A stretch of DNA of 64,000 nt, taken from the NCBI RefSeq assembly GCF_001949145.1, contig NW_019091516.1, forward strand, positions 543,196-607,195, given 5' to 3'. Below, one piece after another: positions 26,101-38,400 of this stretch. The stretch is from Acanthaster planci. Lineage: Eukaryota > Echinodermata > Asteroidea > Valvatida > Acanthasteridae. Every line of letters starts with the position of its first letter. The first letter of the stretch is position 1. The notes under the pieces are model-generated. The model searched no databases and was not told the origin of the DNA. It worked only from the letters and a program-made list of their open reading frames with translations. The position numbers and the translations under genes were made by a program.

Positions 26101-28712
26101 TTGGAAGAACTGCCCGTCTGCTTGATCTCTTAGGCTGTTTCAAATCTTGGCCATGGCTGGTTATAATGCATGGGTCTGTGGAAGCTGTCTGCTGGTGGTT
26201 TAATCCGATTCCCATAAATACACATGCTGTGGCTGGCCGTTGCCAAGTGATTCTACGTAGCGGCACTTAAGGCTAAGTCTGATCTTTTGACCATTAGTCA
26301 ACCACGGGTCAATTTTTCCTGATGCATAGGATATACATTTTGTACCAAGGTTTACCAGACTAGACACAGTCACCCAGTGTCATAAAGGTGACAGCTGATC
26401 AAATATGGTTCCAGGTCTTATCATCGGTTTCATAGAAACAGTTGAGGAACAACTCCTTTTTCCACCAGAAGTTGGCGTATTCACTTACATAATGATATGT
26501 GTTCATGGTGTATTTTATATTTCATGTAATACATCTAACAAGGGTAGACAAGATGGAATGGCTACCATTTTAGTACATGGAGTGTAATCAGTAAAGATTC
26601 TTCTGTGTTTTGTATCGACTGTTTTGCCCTTCACAATGTCTGTTTATAAATACTGTATTCTCTGCCTCATTTAAAACAAGATACACGCTTACTTGCAAGG
26701 GACTCGATTTTTATGACTTCATGCTCGTTGCTGAGAAAATGCCATCTCATATTATGATAAAAGATTCCCTTTAGAATTGTTGTGTCCACACAAACGAGTA
26801 CCAGTCGGAGTGAGTGTCCCTCGGCTGAAAATATTGGACACCAGCTTAGAGTGTGTTTGGAATAGGACTGAATTTTTTTCTCGAAAGATGAATGAGACGT
26901 TCCCGAGCCTGCAACAGATGGTCATAAAATCTAGCAAAAAAGTGTCATCTTTGGCTAAAAATTTAGTGTCCGAATGCTTTTTGTGTTTACTTCAGTCGGC
27001 CCTTTCTAGGGGGTAGTAAGTTTTCAAAAAGCGCATTCATAAACAAGTTGCCTTTGCTTTTATGCTACTAACTGTTTGTTTTTCCCTTCTTGCCCTTGAC
27101 TTTGGATTTTGTATCAATAGATAGCTTCTCAGAAGCAATGTGAGGAAGAACAAGACAGACCTATGAAAGCAGCACTGATCTATGAAGAAGGTGAAGGAAC
27201 TACTTTTACATTCTCTTGACCGAATCGTAACCGCATTGAAATCTGTTTTATACTGCACATGTGTAGTTTGGTAGGAAAACATTTACTAATTGCCAAGGAA
27301 AATGACATCGGAAAACTTGATCGTTTGTGCATCTGTGCAGTAACTGAGCTAATTCAGAAAGAATCAAAGCTCTGAAGTGTTTCTTAACCCTAAACGCCTA
27401 GGCCCTGTTGGCTAGGACACACCCTCAATCCTTCAAAAATCCTCCAACAGCCCCCATGAAATAATTGGATGCAGCCTCAGTCCTCCAAAATCCTCTGATA
27501 TTTCTTGAATATGTTCTGTGGGGAGGTACCCACTGCCTTAACCCTTTAATATCTTCTGACAATTCCTCAATTCCAATTCATTATGTTGAGGCAGTGCAGT
27601 ATGTAGGATTTCAAATAATGTGGACATGACTTTATGCATGGCCGAACATAAACAACACAAGGTCTAACCCGCAACCTTGAGACAGTGCATCCTTTGCAGT
27701 CGGCAATGCAATTTTGCCTTGCAGCCTCAATCTTCCAGAATCCTACAAAACTGTCCAGAGGATTTTGAAGGATTGAGGACGGTTAGGGTTAATCTGTCAT
27801 ATGGTAGAGGACGATTGGATCAGTCCAAGACTGAGTCCACAAAGATCCCTTCCATGAAAGTTCTTTTGTTTGTCTTTTACAGATTCATCAGATGAGGGAG
27901 ACATTATAGAGGAACCATATCCCATGCAGTCGGAATCAGAGGTAGGGATTTCTTCCTTAACCTTAGCCCCCCCCTGTTGTGTGTTTTAAACTGTTTTGAA
28001 ATTGAAGGACTGAGGACTGTTAGGGCACATGTACTGATAAAGAGGCCTTGGTTGACCCTTGACCCACTGGCGGTTGAAGGTGATGCATGCAAGCTGTGCT
28101 TTATTTGTGTCTGCAGAAGCTCTCAGGACAAGTGGATTGGGAGGCTATAAAATCAAACTGTGTGATTTTCCCTCACATTTTTTTTTGTAAAGGATGTAAC
28201 TGAAACAGATCAATAATGCCCGTTTTGTGTAAACCTTGGTTCTACATAAATTTCTGAGCACGTCATGTACACACTTTACAGTTAATGATATTTTTACAAT
28301 CAGTTGCTGTGACATGACAGTGTTTCCACCCACGCACTGTACGTACAGTAACTTGTCCTCTCCACTCTGTCAGTGTCCGTGCAAGGCTGAAATTTCTTGA
28401 AGAATACTGTTTCTTTTGGTTGCCGTCTTGGAAAAAAGGAGTGTCATTTCCGAGTCACACAAGTGCCCCTCAACTGTAGCTGCATCGAACACGTGGAATA
28501 CATCATTGACGTTCTATCCCAACTTTGTCACAAAACAGGGCGAGTGGGAGGAGCTATCAGAAATGGACGCCCAGGAGTCCCAGGTCGTCCAAGATGCGGA
28601 GGAGCAAGGAGGGCACGAGAGCGACATGTCAGACCTGGAAGAAGATGAAGGGGAGGTTGACGAAGACGAGGACGAAGTCGTCGGGGAACCGTCAAGTAGT
28701 GAGGACGATTGA
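11103..28712 (+). CDS. WDR43: WDR43/UTP5, small-subunit processome WD40 protein
   Basis: Sixteen exons: 11103-11279, 15980-16132, 16968-17089, 17833-17953, 18265-18413, 19268-19367, 19856-19920, 20508-20679, 21077-21160, 21838-21975, 22727-22870, 23993-24111, 25872-26049, 27121-27190, 27883-27941, 28539-28712. All phases agree; total 2025 bases, 674 aa (human 677). The start ATG sits in AAGATGGCGGCC. WD40 repeats fill about residues 8-350 (for example SCSDDQHIVEWDA and LLSAGRMIQLWDM). A Utp12-type helical domain spans about 455-574 (LLTQGLQSSDKTMLD and RLHGKLDLML). An acidic, serine-rich tail (about 590-674) ends SSSEDD. UTP5 belongs to the t-UTP part of the nucleolar SSU processome, linking rDNA transcription with 18S rRNA processing. 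Oddities: the first donor is the weak GTTGGT, and intron 12 holds an 894-base N gap, but the flanking exons join in phase and match human without a missing segment. Confidence 0.93.
11602..11651. repeat. Near-perfect 22-bp stem hairpin in WDR43 intron 1
   Basis: CAGTGCTCTTGAATATGTGATT and its reverse complement AATCACATATTCCAGAGCACTG (one mismatch) flank a 6-base loop. The loop is short for a standard microRNA precursor. A fold-back transposon end is the simpler reading. Confidence 0.5.
13043..13390 (+). repeat. Dispersed repeat, copy 1
   Basis: This stretch matches the reverse complement of about 62165-62490 over roughly 350 bases, with small indels. A core around CATCAAAACAAATCTCCATC and the following AGGTCAAGGAACCAGAC is identical. 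It lies in WDR43 intron 1. It has no open frame across the match, so it is a noncoding mobile-element relic or a decayed gene fragment. Confidence 0.65.
17370..17605 (-). repeat. Degenerate tRNA-derived SINE-like element in WDR43 intron 3
   Basis: Read on the minus strand, the right end looks like a worn tRNA head (GCGGCCTTGTGGATAGGGTT, then CTCCTGATTACTGGGCCTTC). A body follows with CCTTGGGCAAGTCACTTCA and a GGCATCCCATCCAGGAGG block, phrases common in metazoan SINE cores. Family assignment would need a consensus library. Confidence 0.45.
21314..21372. repeat. TTAA-bounded fold-back element, 59 bp
   Basis: The left arm TTAACCCTAACACTCCTCAA continues into TCCT. The right arm is its reverse complement with one mismatch and ends GGGTTAGGGTTAA. 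It lies in WDR43 intron 9. The arms match the ends of the longer element at 27384-27792, so this is probably an internal-deletion form of the same family. Confidence 0.65.
21594..21735. repeat. Palindromic short repeat (CACAAGACC family), copy 1
   Basis: Ends are CACAAGACCAACACGAG and, inverted, CACAAGACCATGCACAAAA. The interior (GCATTCCTTTGTCATTGCTC) matches the copy at 49567-49693. This is a non-autonomous DNA element in WDR43 intron 9. Confidence 0.55.
24263..25156. other. Assembly gap (894 N)
   Basis: A run of N inside WDR43 intron 12. Exons 12 and 13 on either side join in phase and align with human without a missing stretch, so no coding exon need be hidden here. Apparent open frames crossing it are artefacts. 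Confidence 0.99.
27384..27792. repeat. TTAACCCTAA-family element, about 409 bp
   Basis: It starts TTAACCCTAAACGCCT and ends GGATTGAGGACGGTTAGGGTTAA, the same ends as the 59-bp fold-back at 21314-21372. Inside are several repeats of CCTCAATCCT and TCCTCCAA-type words. It lies in WDR43 intron 14. The TTAA edges suggest a piggyBac-like or other TTAA-targeting element. Confidence 0.55.
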
Positions 28713-31700
28713 AGACACTCACAAATTTGCTTCCTAATTGAAGCCAGTCACTACAGCTGGACTAACTCTCCCCCCCCCCATTTATAACAGATGTCCCCTG
28801 GATTTTCCAGTGAGCTGTCAGTCTGAGAGGAAAATATTTATTTGTCCTTTGAGACATTATTATGTAATGAAAAATTACGGTCAGAGTCTTTTGTATATGG
28901 TACATTTGATCACATGCTGATGTAAGATTTGGGAGTTCAGTCAAACTGTTCCAAGCCATAGTTTGCAGAGTCATACACTTGTTAAACATGAAGACTGCCT
29001 GTAACCAGGATATCAAAACTAAGCCACATTTCCCCACATAGGTTTCTGTTGCTGTAGCGTGACTCACATACAAATGGAACTTCCATCTTTGTGAGCAGGG
29101 CTTTTTTTTCTATGCGGTAAAATAATTAGATTGTCAAACTTTGTTTGGAGAGCATCGCAGCATTGGTCGGATGCAGCAGTTCTGCCTGCGTGGAATCCCT
29201 CTACTAACAGTGCAGTCAAATGTATCCCAGGTGCGGACGTTGCTCAGTCCAATCCAATGGAAAATTTAGTTAGTACAGGTTTAATGTCTTTCCGTGTACT
29301 CCTTGGCAGGCCTTTGTTCGTACATTTCTTAATGCTAGCCAAAGAAATTCCTGTAATTTGAGCCGTGCTAACTCAGAAAGTTTTGACTACATGATCTTGG
29401 CAATGCTTGTGGGTGTTTCTTTCTGAAGAGAAAGCTTTTGAGTTGGGTCTTTGTTGTTTGACGTGGTCAGAGTGTCCATGATTTGGCAACATCTTTAAGT
29501 GCATCCAAACAAGTGCACGTAATTGGACTATTTGAGCCCTTACTAGACAAAGTGAGCATACCAAAAGGAAGAATAAGACCGTCTTTAGCAAACATGCTAC
29601 CTCATTTGTCAGGAGGTATCATACTTTCATCATGTTTTTGAAATGAAGTGTTCAAATTGTTCCATCTTTTGACCTGTTCAAATCATGTTGACAAAAACAT
29701 AAAGTTTGTTTGTAAGGTAAATACTGTTGCACGGTTTACTGTGGGGTGACTGTTTGGCTGTTTACCACTTAGAGCTAAGACACGCTTGCTAATTTCAAAT
29801 CCAGCCTGGCTTCTTTGTAACACATCAGTTTTTTCTAAATGTTGCCAGAAGGAACCACCAGGTAACGTTGTCAATTCCATGTGTTAGGCCGTGACGTCAA
29901 ACAGGCTACCCATTAGTTGTGTGTTGTTGGAGTAAAGAGCATTCATTGTAGACAAAAAGACTCTTAACATGAATGCAAACGGTCGTGCATAAGGATTGAA
30001 GAAAGACGTGGATATCTGTATGTATTGCACGTAACCATCAGTGCTAAATCTGTCGTTTCAATAATGGAGTGATGCTTTTCTCTGCACCAACAAGCAGCCA
30101 GTCACATTTAAACTAACATGGAGGCCCAGCCTAAGCTGGTGAGCTATATTTGGCAGTGGTATCGAAGAGCACTAGTGTTCATGTCATTTCAAAATGGGAG
30201 TTTTGCAAAATTAAAGTTTTGTGCTTAAACTTGGAGCATGCATGCTTTGGACAAAAATGTGTGACCTGTTGGATCACATTGCGATGTTTTAATTTTTTTT
30301 TTCCATTCTTTATAAAAGTGCCTTGATATTTTTTCTGTTTGTTCTGTACCACCCAAGTTGAGTAGCGTGATTCTTTTCCGTAAGCTTTGTTGGAGAACTG
30401 CCAATTGATGTTTGCTTTCACCCGATCCAAAGAGGTAAAGAGGTGTTGTAAGTTGATATCATGCATAACCTGCATTCGTCAATTCTTGCACTGAGTGCAC
30501 CAGAAGGCAGGCATAAAACGTGTACCAACAATGAAAAAGGCAAACAGTTGGCAAATGTATGGTTTGGTTGTAAATGCTTAAATTCTCTGAATACCCAACC
30601 CCACCTGTGAGCATTACACAGTAGTGTTGTCGCAAAATTTTGTAGGAAGCAGTGTTGGTCTACAGATTTTCATATTTTGCCTTGTTCTTCAGTAAGCATT
30701 CTTTCAGTGAGTCTTTTTAGGGCTGAAGCTTGACTATCAGAATGTTGGCAATTTCTCAATTAAGTTTGAAAGTTCTCAAAGTAAGAAAAGTATTTCGGAT
30801 AGATGGAGAACCACTGTCTGTGGTGATTTTTCAAAACGTTTCAAAGATACATTTCAGCATCTGGGGTTTTTTCTCTGTCTTTTGCATACTTATTTAGTTG
30901 CCAGTTTTCAAAGTATTTAAAGAGGATCCATTTTTTGCAGCCTCACATGTAGATTTCAGTAAACAATACTTTTTTTAAGTAAATGGTGTTAAGGCAAATG
31001 TGATCAAGTGTATAATAGACAGAAACATCACTGCCAAATTGATATGAAAAGTCTCAATCCCGTCATATTTTACTGATATTTCATCGAGATTATGTAAATT
31101 AACTTTTAATAGACACTGTAAAAACACAGCCTGTGGCCACCCCCAAATGTATTACCCTTGTGTTTGATTTTATACAGTTATCACACAAGATTGCAAATTA
31201 TTTACCTTTTCTGTTTTAGTGAAATTAGTTACACTTGAATTGTGTCACCCTTTTGAGAAAATCTATTTTTTCGCCTGAACCATTCCTGGCAAACGTTACT
31301 TGTAAATTGCACAATATTATCTTTTTTTGAAAATGAGTTTACTTATCTTTTTTATTTTCGATTATCAGTATCTCTGTTCTCAGAGATTAGCTTTATTTTT
31401 ATGGTTTTGGTGTAATTTTTTCATTAGGTAGTAGCTGGAAAAGGCTTCATAATTATCTTTCCGTCAAAACCATTCTAAAAAAAAGAAAAGCGAGCATTTT
31501 TCTGAAAATAATTCTGATCAGCCTGTCGTGGGTCTTTGGGAAAAATTTGAACCAGAATTTCACATTGTGCCACAATTATCTGTTAAGTTCAGATACCTGG
31601 GGAAAAATCACCTAAAACTGAACTTAACTCCAAAAGATTTGGGTTAATGAACAAATCAAGGGCGCAGAGGCAGAAAAATTTTGCTCTGCATCAAAATAAA

Positions 31701-32349
31701 CAAAGAGAGGTTTATTTACCCAGAGAAATTGGTTGGTGTCGTTTTATTTTGTGTTGATGGTGAATAGGGACGATTTCTTGGGGGGGGGTGGCGAAATCAA
31801 CCTCAGTGGTTACGGTGAGATTGTGGAGAATTGATGCGATCGTGATGCGCATGAATTTTGATCGAGGATTTTATTAGGGTGATGAGGACGTGTTCATTTG
31901 GTGATTGTGATGCATAGGTGGTGATCTGCAGGTTAGACAATGTTGATGATGTTGTTCATTGTTAAATTAGCAGTTATTCACCAAGAAATATAATCCTATC
32001 TTTTCAAAATATTTTTAAAGCAAAAAATTTAAGCGTATTCGCTGAACACTGAAACCGGGTCAATAGAGCGCATTTAAATACCCCGAATGTGTATCTTGAT
32101 GTCTGGGATGACGTCATATTAAGACGAATAATAGCAGCTGTTTATGTGCTATACGACCTACATCATGTACATGTACATGTACGTTACAAGTGCATATGCG
32201 TAAACGCGGTACGGTTGATATATGCGCACGGAACTGTGATGAACGTTTAGGTCACCTACGCTCGAGCTCCAAGACACCGAAACTGCTAATATATCCCAAA
32301 ATTACAACTTTTGTACTTCCGCCATGTGCTAAATTCCTTTGTCTTTGAG
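28713..32349. other. WDR43 3' UTR and WDR43-WDR26 intergenic region
   Basis: No supported coding exon. The first poly(A)-type hexamers after the WDR43 stop are ATTAAA at 30210-30215 and AATAAA at 31695-31700, so the 3' UTR may be long. From about 31780 the sequence is G-rich (GGGGGGGGGTGG), then rich in GTGATG words. An ACATGT palindromic run is at about 32165-32182, and a minimal upstream ORF (ATG TGC TAA) is at 32324-32332. Confidence 0.45.
32109..32116. promoter_or_regulatory. Perfect CRE (TGACGTCA) upstream of WDR26
   Basis: The eight-base palindromic CREB/ATF site lies 331 bases before the first in-frame ATG of WDR26. The match is exact; function is inferred from position only. Confidence 0.45.
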
Positions 32350-32439
32350 TGGGCCGCAATACTGGCATCGTCATCGGACTCAGACAGCGGTGGGTTGTCT
32401 CCTCCACCGGTGAAAAAACAACGCCTTTCTGCCGCCGCA

Positions 32440-35400
32440 ATGCAATCCAACTCGACCGCAGCGGTGCACAATGGAGACGCGAGCGTACTCAACAGCAACG
32501 GGGCCAACATGGCCCCCGAACCGGTCATCAGCAATGGTGTGGAAGCGGCCAGTGCAGCCGGATCGTCCTCCTCTGCCGAAGGAATTTCCCGCAATCCTCG
32601 CGCCAAGCAGTTGTCCCAATGCGACAGAGACATTGTGAGACTCATAGGGCAGCATTTGAAGGGATTAGGCCTGACGTAAGTTGCCTGGCCCAAACAATGA
32701 AAGCATCATGCTGCCTTCAAAAAAGTTGTTGTTCTGGATTCCTAGAGAACCGAAGATAAGACAAGCTTTGTCTTTTTAAGCTGTTGAATGTAGACATGTG
32801 CAATGACTTGCTGAGCCAACATGCCTAGTTTTCTCATTGTTCAACATTAGGCTCATTTGTTTCCTTAACAGTTACAACAGTCATAATAAAACTAAAAAAA
32901 GGAAAAAAAAAGTGTGATGTGAAGCACCATTGGAATTTGGAAAGCAGTGCACAAAATAGTCTGTGACTCTTTTTAATTTGATATTTACGTCACTGTACAT
33001 GCACAGACCTTCTAAAACACAAATTCAGCATCTCAAATATACACATGGGACTACATACTCTCAACCTTGATTACTACATTGTAATTACCTTCTCATTTTA
33101 TTCTGATGACTAACCAACCTTTATCACCTGTGTGTACAGTCACAGTTTAGTTACCATGTATGTAATCCCAGTCTGACCCGTGCCCTATACTTGGCATTTG
33201 GGTAATTCCAGAAATTAGGGGTCCATTTTTTTGTGTCCCTGTTACATCTAACATATGATTTTGTAAGTTCAGAACACATTTTCTAATTTCCAAGAGTGAT
33301 GAATTAATGCAAATTACCTGCCAAACAAATAGTAATAGTTTGAAAACAATTCCGGTGATATTTCCATGTCAAATAACAAACGTCAGATGTAACAGGGACA
33401 TTAAAATGTCACACTTTTGGACCCCTTAGTTCTGGAATTAACTATTTGTGATTGGATTGAGTCATAATTTAGGTAACTTATTAAAACACGGTCATTCATT
33501 GCCACTGGTTGTTTATTGATACATAAATTGCTAAAAAAGTCAAAATACATGTGTATTAAGTCATATTCCCGGGTTTTGCCCTAGATATATCTCGAAATGC
33601 TGCATTAGTTGTGGATGAAATGTGTGGACCATGGAATTCTATGTATCGAAATTTTGGTTCAGATTAAATCAGCACTGTCAATCTGTTAAAAGTACACGTA
33701 TTTTAATCAAAAATCATTCAGGCAGGATGTAAGCGGGCCTGGCCAGAATCCTGAGTGATGTTATCTCAGGAAAATTTCAGTGGTGTCTGTTTTGATAAGA
33801 GGCCGAACCCAAAATTCTGTATTGTGAATTCCTGTCTTTTTGTTTCACAAAACGTTCATATTGTACTCCTGTTGCACTGGCCATTGGAATTCATACAAAA
33901 TGTAAATTTATACTAATCGCATACACTGTAAATATTAATGACTGTGCAGTTCTCAGTGTATAAAAATAAACTGATTAACCTTTGAACCCGATGAAAGGTT
34001 AAATACAGTCTGCATTTCATAATGAAACCACCATAGTAGGTTGACATGTGAGAGATTTGTGTGGCTGCAAATCAAATGGAGGCTTGACTAAGTTTGATCC
34101 CCAAACCCACAACCCCCATTACCATCATAAATCTCTTGTCCATGTTGGCTAGCAAACCCAACCTTTGCCCCCTGGCATCCCCTTTTTCAGTAGGGAAATA
34201 GCAAGTTCCTTCCCATGGTGATAATGGCAATCTCTAGGGATCCGTGCATTGCATGTGAAAAGTTCTTTTGTTGTTTTCCACAAAACCTGGGTCTGCTGGC
34301 ATGGCTGTCTTTTCTTTGGTATGACTTGTTGTCTGAGTGCATTTATAAGGCAAGCAGTGTTTTGATCTGGGAAAACCTTTACATGTATCTTTGTTGTTGG
34401 CATTTTGTTTTGAATGCTGACAGTTCCTTGGCTGCTGTAGTATGTAGTCTTACTGTTGCCAATTCTGGGCACCAGCTGGTAAAAATGTGCATAACTGTCT
34501 ATTTTTGTCGTGAATCTGTAGATCAGCTCATACCCATCAAAGGGTGTAACATGAATTCACTTCAGTTGCGGTGACTAATGCCTACATGTATAACGTTATG
34601 TATACATGTAATTTATGTCACACCAATATTGCAGCCTTGAACCCTGAAACCTCAACTTGCTAGCAATCCACCCCAAACACTAGGCCCTGTGATATCCTGA
34701 ACAGGGAATAGCTTGAGGCTGTACTATGAATTTCAAGCAGTGAACAGATGTAATGTACGTGAGGACCTCCTGAGTCTCAGCTTCTTTTGTCTCCTAGTTC
34801 TATTGTTCCAAGGAGCATTATGGAAAGTCATGTTCTTGGTTTCCGCACATTACCGATCACTGTGGAAATGTTGCTTGCTGAGCTAAGGTTGTTTTACTTT
34901 CCAGTGAGTCCCTGTGCCTTTTTTATCAAGTCTTTTTTTCCCCATGTGCAGTCAAACTGTAGAGCAGCTGATGATCGAATCAAATTGTCGGCTCGAAGAC
35001 CCCTCAGCCTCCAAGTTCCGAGCCCATGTCATGGCCGGAGAGTTCAACAAGGTACTTGTAATTTCTCCTGATTGTGGGCACGGACGTCTGCTTCAAAATG
35101 TACACTATCAGCTCATGAATATTTATGCAAGCGGTGGAGAATATTCTAAATGATTTTTGAGATGGAGTTTACTGGTGTGAATCGTCTTTTACATGTACTG
35201 GTATGTTTGCTGCTAACACTCTGCCACTCTGCATTATTTTTGTTGCTCAACATTACTATTCGCCAGCCTGCATTGTGGATGTGTACACACATGTAGTTAT
35301 TGTGAGATGTTACTCACAAATGTGTGTTGACATACACGTTTTACATGCACACCTGACTCGGTTTCTCCAAAACCAGAATACAAATGTTTTACACCTACAG

Positions 35401-38400
35401 GGTAGGTGTCAATCTTTCTCAGTGAAACTACATATACAAGAAACTACCGATTATCCACAGCAGTCACAGAATTTTCAGTCACTTTAATGAACAAACTCGG
35501 CAGCACAATGCAAGACTATTAGAATGTTTACATGTAGATTTCCACCTGGGCCTGTTTTTGTCAGAAATGACTATCACCTTGGTCAAAGTCTTGTCATTTT
35601 ACCGTGTCTCATCTCTCGATAAACAGGCAGAGGAAGACTTGGAGGAACTCAAACCCCAGATGACATGCCCTCAGAGCCTGATGGTAAGCATTGGATATTA
35701 TGGCAATAGAGGCTTTGCATGGTAGCCATCTTGCAGGGCAGATCTTTTGTTCCGACAAGGGAACCTCTTTTGTGCCTACCCTGTAGAACAAAATCACTGG
35801 CCTACAAGATGACAGCCATGCAAACCCTCTATACTCGTAGGTATATTTTGAAGTATGGGTTCCAAACTGGTCAATTGTCCTAACTCAAGCCCCCTTTTTA
35901 TAAAACAGACTTCCAAATTTTGTGTCAACATTTTTCTTTTTTTTTTATGATTGGTCATTATGAAACCATGTGTTAAAATACTGTTAAAACTGACTTTCTC
36001 TCCACCTGGATTGTTCAGTTTTGCCGGATAATTTTATGTGAATAGAAAGACTTGCCATTATATTTGTAAATCGAACAAGTCAAAACTGGTTTCCATCTGG
36101 GTTTTGGATACATTATACATTATATTACACTGTAGTACAACCAATGCAATAAAAATATGCAAAAAAATAGACGGTACATTCATCCAGCGTGAACACTTGG
36201 TCGGATTGGGTGTATCCACTTGTGTGATCATCATTCTTGTCTCAGACCTTTCAGCCTCAATTACAAGCTTTTACTGCACAAATGACACCTAATGAAATTA
36301 AAAGCCATCTAGACTTCGAACCATGGAGGGATGGAAACCATGCCGGTCATACATGAACCTATATATTGGTTGTGGTTTCTTGCACATAAAGCTGAGATTG
36401 ATGCATACTGTACGTAAGCATGGGTCATGAATTGCCCTCAGTTATAATCATTATAGGACATGTCTATGAAAGGTCAATTAGACAGGATGGCACAGTTTGC
36501 ATGTACACGTACATCTACTGTATATGTTCAGTCTTGCTTACATGCACTGTTGGGAGTGCAGTTGTTAGCTCTGATATTTTTTCTGCTGAAGGAGGAAGGA
36601 TTTTCCCTGTTTGGGGGAAAATGAAATAATGTACAATGCACATACATGTAGTAATGCAGAAGAATTCCATTACTTGCAATATGACCACTCTTACTTATGA
36701 GGCCCATCAACGATGGACACAACCGGGAACCACTCTAATCACATTCGCTGCAGTGTTAAACATTCAATTGCCTCTACAATCAAATAAGACCGGGCCAAAG
36801 GGCCCGCATCTGAAGAGTCAATCGAAACAGGACAAGTGGTTGCTGCCCCGCATATTAAATTTAATATGTATGTTAGCTGTGTACACGTACCAGCATGTTC
36901 ATGGCGTTGGCCTTCCATCATGTAGACAGCCGAGCAACCGTCTGTGCATTGAAAAGACAGTTTGTGTTTTTTTCATCAGGAGCGACCCTGTTGACATGTT
37001 CAAAATATTCAACTTGCATATGAAGTGCCTACACATATTGAAAGGGTGATTTATTCATGCACCCTAACTCATTAAAAAGAAGTTTGCCATTTCCTGGTTT
37101 AATTTGCCTGTTCAAGGGGACTCCTCAGAGGTGTAATCAAACACAAACATGACTGTTATTCTAGTCGGAATCATTTCACTCTTCGTATTCAGCATTTAAA
37201 CAATTTGGACACTTGCGGTTTTAGTCTCAGTCAGTAAAACAGAACGCATCAGAAACGAACGCCCAGAAGCACAAGAACATACATGTACAGGCCGATAGAC
37301 GTTGTCATGTACAGGCCTACAGACGTTGTCATGATAAATGAATACATGTACATGATATGCGCTGTGCGCAGACTACCGGTGCATGGTATTTAAAGTGATT
37401 GAAAGCTACATGAGAATACATGTAAGTTGTACATTTACTTCATATAGTAGTAAAAGAGAATTTTTCCAGGCTTTTTTCATTTTTGCCAGTGGGTCCTAAT
37501 GTCCTTGACCTCCCCGAAAATTCAAGTCCATAGAAAAAGGTGGAAATGACAATGCTACAGCCACGGTCAAGTAGATTTGACTGAATTCCTAAAGCAGCTT
37601 ACCCAACAAGAATTATATTTACTTGGTAATTTGCTCCCTGAGGCATTCTGCCATGCCACAGATTTTTTTCCCCAAATGTAACAGACTAGTGTTGACAGAC
37701 ATTTGTGGGAAAAAGTGTCTCATGTGTTAGTTGGAGGGAATTTTCCAATTATCCTTGTTAGCTTTGTGCCTCCACATTTTTTTTGCAACCAAACATGTAG
37801 GTCTTACACTGGTATGTTTTAATCTCTTACAGTCATTATGCTCATAAAGTACCTAACTGATATGCACATTCTGGAGAGAAGAAACTAGACTAATTCCGAG
37901 CAAAAGATTGCTGGACGACATGTTTATGTATTGAACTGTGTATTTCCTGACCATTTTCTGGCCAGTTTGTGCTTTTCCATGAGTTCTGTTGGGTACTCTA
38001 GCACATTTGCCATGAAGTCAACAATAGCACTGATTGCGTAGAGCCTATGGGCCCCGAGCGGGCCCTAGAGAGGGTGCAGTTTTCCTAGCTACGAAGGCTC
38101 CTTTGGTGTGAACTCCGCTCCGCTGGTTCACAAACAACTATGACATGTATGAAGTGCATACATTGCGGTCACATCATTACTAACCAAATAAACATTTCCC
38201 ACCAACATGGCTCTTTTCATCTGATGAGGTGCTTGTCTCTGCTCAAGGCAGGTCAAGCAGGCTCAAATGATACCACTTTGCTTGTGCTGAATCCGTAGGT
38301 AATGGGTTCTGTAAATGTCTCAAACTTCATTGTAAAATAAGAAAATCGGGAAATCAGGGGCCTCACAGGAAATTGATTGGGCATACAATGTCAACCCCAC

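Noticed and set aside
11280-28538. Intronic C/D-box snoRNAs in WDR43 (human WDR43 hosts SNORD53 and SNORD92)
   Set aside because: Several TGATGA-like words occur, but none is paired with a CTGA box at proper spacing and a terminal stem.
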